A stretch of DNA of 52,845 nucleotides from CAZNNH01 sp964574335. Lineage in GTDB: Bacteria > Acidobacteriota > Vicinamibacteria > Fen-336. The stretch covers positions 1-52,845 of the forward strand of contig CAZNNH010000025.1 in assembly GCA_964574335.1 (NCBI GenBank), read 5' to 3'. The translations under genes were made by a program, and so were the position numbers. Positions 50,794-52,845 of this stretch are shown piece by piece. Within the stretch, counting starts at the first letter, position 1; the number at the start of each line of letters is the position of its first letter. The notes under the pieces are model-generated. The model was not told the DNA's origin and ran no database searches. It saw only the letters and a program-made list of their open reading frames with translations.

Positions 50794-52362
50794 CTAGCGC
50801 CGCTTCAGCGTGACCCGGAGGCTGACGTCGCCGATCACGATCGTGTCGCCGTCCGCGAGGGGCTCGGCGTCCTTGGCCTCCCGGTCGTTGAGTCGAGTGG
50901 GGTTGGCGCCGGCGTCGTGCTGGAGGTACGCCTGCTGTCGGTCGTCGCCCAGCCGAACGCGCGCCTGGCGACGGGAGACGGTCGGGTGATCGATCCGGAG
51001 CTCGGCGTCGGTGGCGCGACCGAGCCGATACTCGCCCGGGTTGGTCACCACGAGATCGACACCTTCACCGGAGAGGCGTAGCTCGATGATCTGGCTGTCG
51101 GCCGGTCCCATGAGCACGGTGGCTTCGACAGGCTCAGGCGACGGCGGCGCCTCCGGAGTCGCTGAGCGAACCCGAGACGGCTCTTTCCGGGGCGCGGCGG
51201 GCTCAGGCACTGCCGGCGCCGGGCGGGTCGGCTCGGCGGCCGGTGGGAGCGCGGCCTCGGGAGCGGCGGCCTCGGGAGCGGCGGCCTCGGGGGCAGGCGG
51301 CGTCACCTTGGGAGGCGGTGGCGCTGGAACGGCGGGCTTGGGCGGCTTCTCCGGAGCCGCCTTCGAGGTTGCCGCGACGTCACGCGGGGAACTCACCGGC
51401 CCGGCCGGACCGGGACGCACATCCGGCGGCCGGCCGGACGCCACCCGAGGCTCCGCTGGCCGGGGCTTCGGGGCGTTCGGCACCTTCGGCGCCGGCGCGG
51501 TCGCACCCGAGGCCGCGGGCTTGTCGGTACCGGCTGGCGTGGCTTGCCTTCGGATCCCCGACTCCACCGCCAACTGCTCCCGCATCGCCTTGATCTGGGC
51601 CTGCTCGTCGGCGTCCCAGTCGAAGCGGGTCTTCCACTCCGGGGAGAAGTCCGCCTCGTCCTCTTCCTCGCCTGGCGTCTCTTCTCCCGGCGTCTTAGCC
51701 GGGATCGAGACCGGCGTGAACGCCCCTGACGCCGAGGTGACCTCCCCGAGGTCCACCTCGACACGCCAGAAGGCGGCACCAGCGAGCGAGATCTCGTCGC
51801 CGTGCCGGAGCGCCCCGGTTCGCGCGCGCACCCCATTGACGAAGGTCCCGTTGGAGGAGCCGAGATCGTGGACCACCAGCCGATCGGCGCTTCGCTCGAT
51901 CCGGGCGTGCATCTTGGAGACCGCCCCGCCCTCGACCAGCACGTTGCAGGCCTCCGAGCGCCCCAGGATCGTCTCACCGACCGGGAGCTCACAGGCGGTG
52001 GCCTCTCCGGCCAACGGGACCAGACGGGCCCCCGTGATGCCCTTCCTGCGGACCGGCTCGTATCCTTCGCCCCGCAGCAGGTAGATCAGGCTGAGCTCCC
52101 GTCCGAGCGTGATCACGTCGAGGTGGCGCAGCCTTTCGTGCCTGACCGCCTCGCCGTTGAGGAAGGTCCCGTTGGTGCTCTGAAGGTCCTGGAGCCAGTG
52201 AGCCTTGCCGTCCCAGGTGATGCGGGCGTGCCGGCGCGAGACCCCCTCGACCGGCACCGAGACCGACAGCCCGGCGTCGCGGCCGATCAGGGCCTCGTCA
52301 CCCTCGACCTCGAAGGTCAGGGTCAGTCCGGAGCGCACGCGGCAGTAGAGCTGGGCGGTCAT
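50794..52362 (-). CDS. Triple FHA-domain protein with Pro/Ala linker
   Basis: The 522-residue protein has two N-terminal FHA domains (about 5-95 and 115-210; GRDAGLSVSVP, GVSRRHARI, STNGTFLNG and SSNGTFVNG). A disordered Pro/Ala/Glu linker follows (about 215-415, with PEAAA repeats), then a C-terminal FHA domain (about 420-522; GRATDAELRIDHPTVSRRQA). The third domain has ANPTRLND in place of the SxNGT motif, so its phosphothreonine binding may differ. FHA domains bind phosphorylated partners. The start overlaps the cytochrome gene stop as ATGA. The ORF upstream of ATG 52362 is not part of this protein. Confidence 0.87.
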   Translation of the reverse strand: MTAQLYCRVRSGLTLTFEVEGDEALIGRDAGLSVSVPVEGVSRRHARITWDGKAHWLQDLQSTNGTFLNGEAVRHERLRHLDVITLGRELSLIYLLRGEGYEPVRRKGITGARLVPLAGEATACELPVGETILGRSEACNVLVEGGAVSKMHARIERSADRLVVHDLGSSNGTFVNGVRARTGALRHGDEISLAGAAFWRVEVDLGEVTSASGAFTPVSIPAKTPGEETPGEEEDEADFSPEWKTRFDWDADEQAQIKAMREQLAVESGIRRQATPAGTDKPAASGATAPAPKVPNAPKPRPAEPRVASGRPPDVRPGPAGPVSSPRDVAATSKAAPEKPPKPAVPAPPPPKVTPPAPEAAAPEAAAPEAALPPAAEPTRPAPAVPEPAAPRKEPSRVRSATPEAPPSPEPVEATVLMGPADSQIIELRLSGEGVDLVVTNPGEYRLGRATDAELRIDHPTVSRRQARVRLGDDRQQAYLQHDAGANPTRLNDREAKDAEPLADGDTIVIGDVSLRVTLKRR

Positions 52363-52845
52363 GGTCGGGCCGGTGGGTGGTAGTCGTGGCAGCTCTGACA
52401 GCCTACCGAGGCCCGCCCGGCGCGGTGACACTCGCGACAGCTGTCGACCCCCCTGAAGTCGAGCTCGGACGAGTCGTCGCTGGTCTCGATCGACCACGCC
52501 GGCTGGGGGCCCTGGCTGACGTGGCAGCTTCGGCAGCTCCCACCCTGGGTGAGGTGGTCCCGATGAGTGAAGCGGGCCCGCCACAGGACCGACTGAGCGG
52601 CCTGCACCGGGGCCATGGCACCCACCGGCGAGATCTCGTGGCAGTACCGGCACCCCTTGGTGAGCGCCAGCAGCGCCTGCTGCTTCCGCTCGGCTTCCAC
52701 TCTGGTCAGCGTGCCGGTGGCCACCGGCACTCGGTCCAGCTCCGCGGCGCGGCGCCCCGCCACCGCCAACGCGGCGCCGCGGGCCAGGCGCGCGGCGGCG
52801 CGCAGCGGCGCGGACGGGGGCAGCGCCCCCCCCGGCAGGAGGGCG
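52359..52845 (-). CDS. Multihaem cytochrome c, N-terminus outside window
   Basis: The visible 162 residues contain four CxxCH haem-binding motifs: CRYCH, CRSCH, CRECH and CQSCH. Additional histidines such as HRDHL and YHPP can serve as distal ligands. The frame is open to the right edge, so the start and any signal peptide lie outside. The spacing resembles tetrahaem NapC/cytochrome c7-type domains, which mediate electron transfer in the periplasm. It is translationally coupled by a 4-bp overlap to the FHA gene, an unusual partner. Confidence 0.82.
   Translation of the reverse strand, partial: ALLPGGALPPSAPLRAAARLARGAALAVAGRRAAELDRVPVATGTLTRVEAERKQQALLALTKGCRYCHEISPVGAMAPVQAAQSVLWRARFTHRDHLTQGGSCRSCHVSQGPQPAWSIETSDDSSELDFRGVDSCRECHRAGRASVGCQSCHDYHPPARP

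Noticed and set aside
1..52845. tRNA, rRNA and riboswitches
   Set aside because: I looked in the intergenic regions for cloverleaf ends, rRNA consensus segments and common riboswitch cores and saw none. A covariance-model search would be needed to rule out weak cases.

Overview
The window is uniformly GC-rich and densely coded, apart from a scarred first 6 kb. The gene mix suggests a Gram-negative, Acidobacteriota-like bacterium. Supporting features are a two-component sensor with beta-propeller (Reg_prop) and Y_Y_Y domains, PilT, a DUF1080 protein, lipoproteins, a multihaem cytochrome c and REP-like palindromes. No rRNA, tRNA or CRISPR array was seen, so the placement is an inference.

Left end (1-10.1 kb): a graveyard of mobile DNA. 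An IS630-type element carries a transposase broken by one in-frame TAG. Three fragments of an IS91-type (Y2) element are present, two of them with inverted, homologous 3' ends. Between those ends lie a membrane-anchored trypsin-like protein and a frameshifted integrase fragment. A HigB/HigA-type toxin-antitoxin pair follows; its promoter has a consensus -35 box, a 17-nt spacer and a perfect palindrome filling the spacer and -10 box. A secreted GH2 glycosidase comes next. It seems to have lost its C-terminus at about 9125, where an unrelated IPT/Big-type fragment begins in another frame.

Centre (10.4-27.6 kb): a B12-binding radical SAM protein, then genes that look like a split purine-catabolism cluster. 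On the plus strand are an SsnA-like amidohydrolase, a small unknown protein, a YgfK-like protein that lacks the central FAD/NAD domain, and a fold-type II PLP dehydratase. On the minus strand are an IYD-like nitroreductase, an 8-oxoguanine deaminase-like amidohydrolase, a fused FAD + [2Fe-2S] xanthine dehydrogenase subunit and the molybdenum subunit, the last two coupled by a GTGA overlap. Between the halves lie a TPR lipoprotein, an unknown helical protein, a TPR/cyclic-nucleotide-binding protein and a ferredoxin-type gene fragment. A PHP phosphoesterase closes the block.

Right half (27.7-52.8 kb): an unknown protein followed by pilT, and a 1092-residue sensor kinase. Then come a DUF1080 protein, a DUF3592-like membrane protein, a cluster of REP-like palindromes, a nucleoside phosphorylase overlapping pdxA, a Rieske-like protein without its second histidine ligand, an oligopeptide-binding lipoprotein, a YajD-like HNH protein, an SGNH protein, and a 5'-truncated decarboxylase fragment. 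A GspG-tailed membrane protein, a GNAT-nitrilase fusion, a DUF4405 membrane protein, TypA/BipA, a GT39-like glycosyltransferase and a hybrid histidine kinase follow. The last pair is a triple-FHA protein overlapping a four-haem cytochrome c cut by the window edge.

The nucleoside phosphorylase, 8-oxoguanine deaminase, xanthine dehydrogenase, SsnA, YgfK and the dehydratase could together take nucleosides to bases, then to oxidised purines, then to small amino-acid fragments. That pathway is inferred from families and gene order. No substrate can be read from the sequence.
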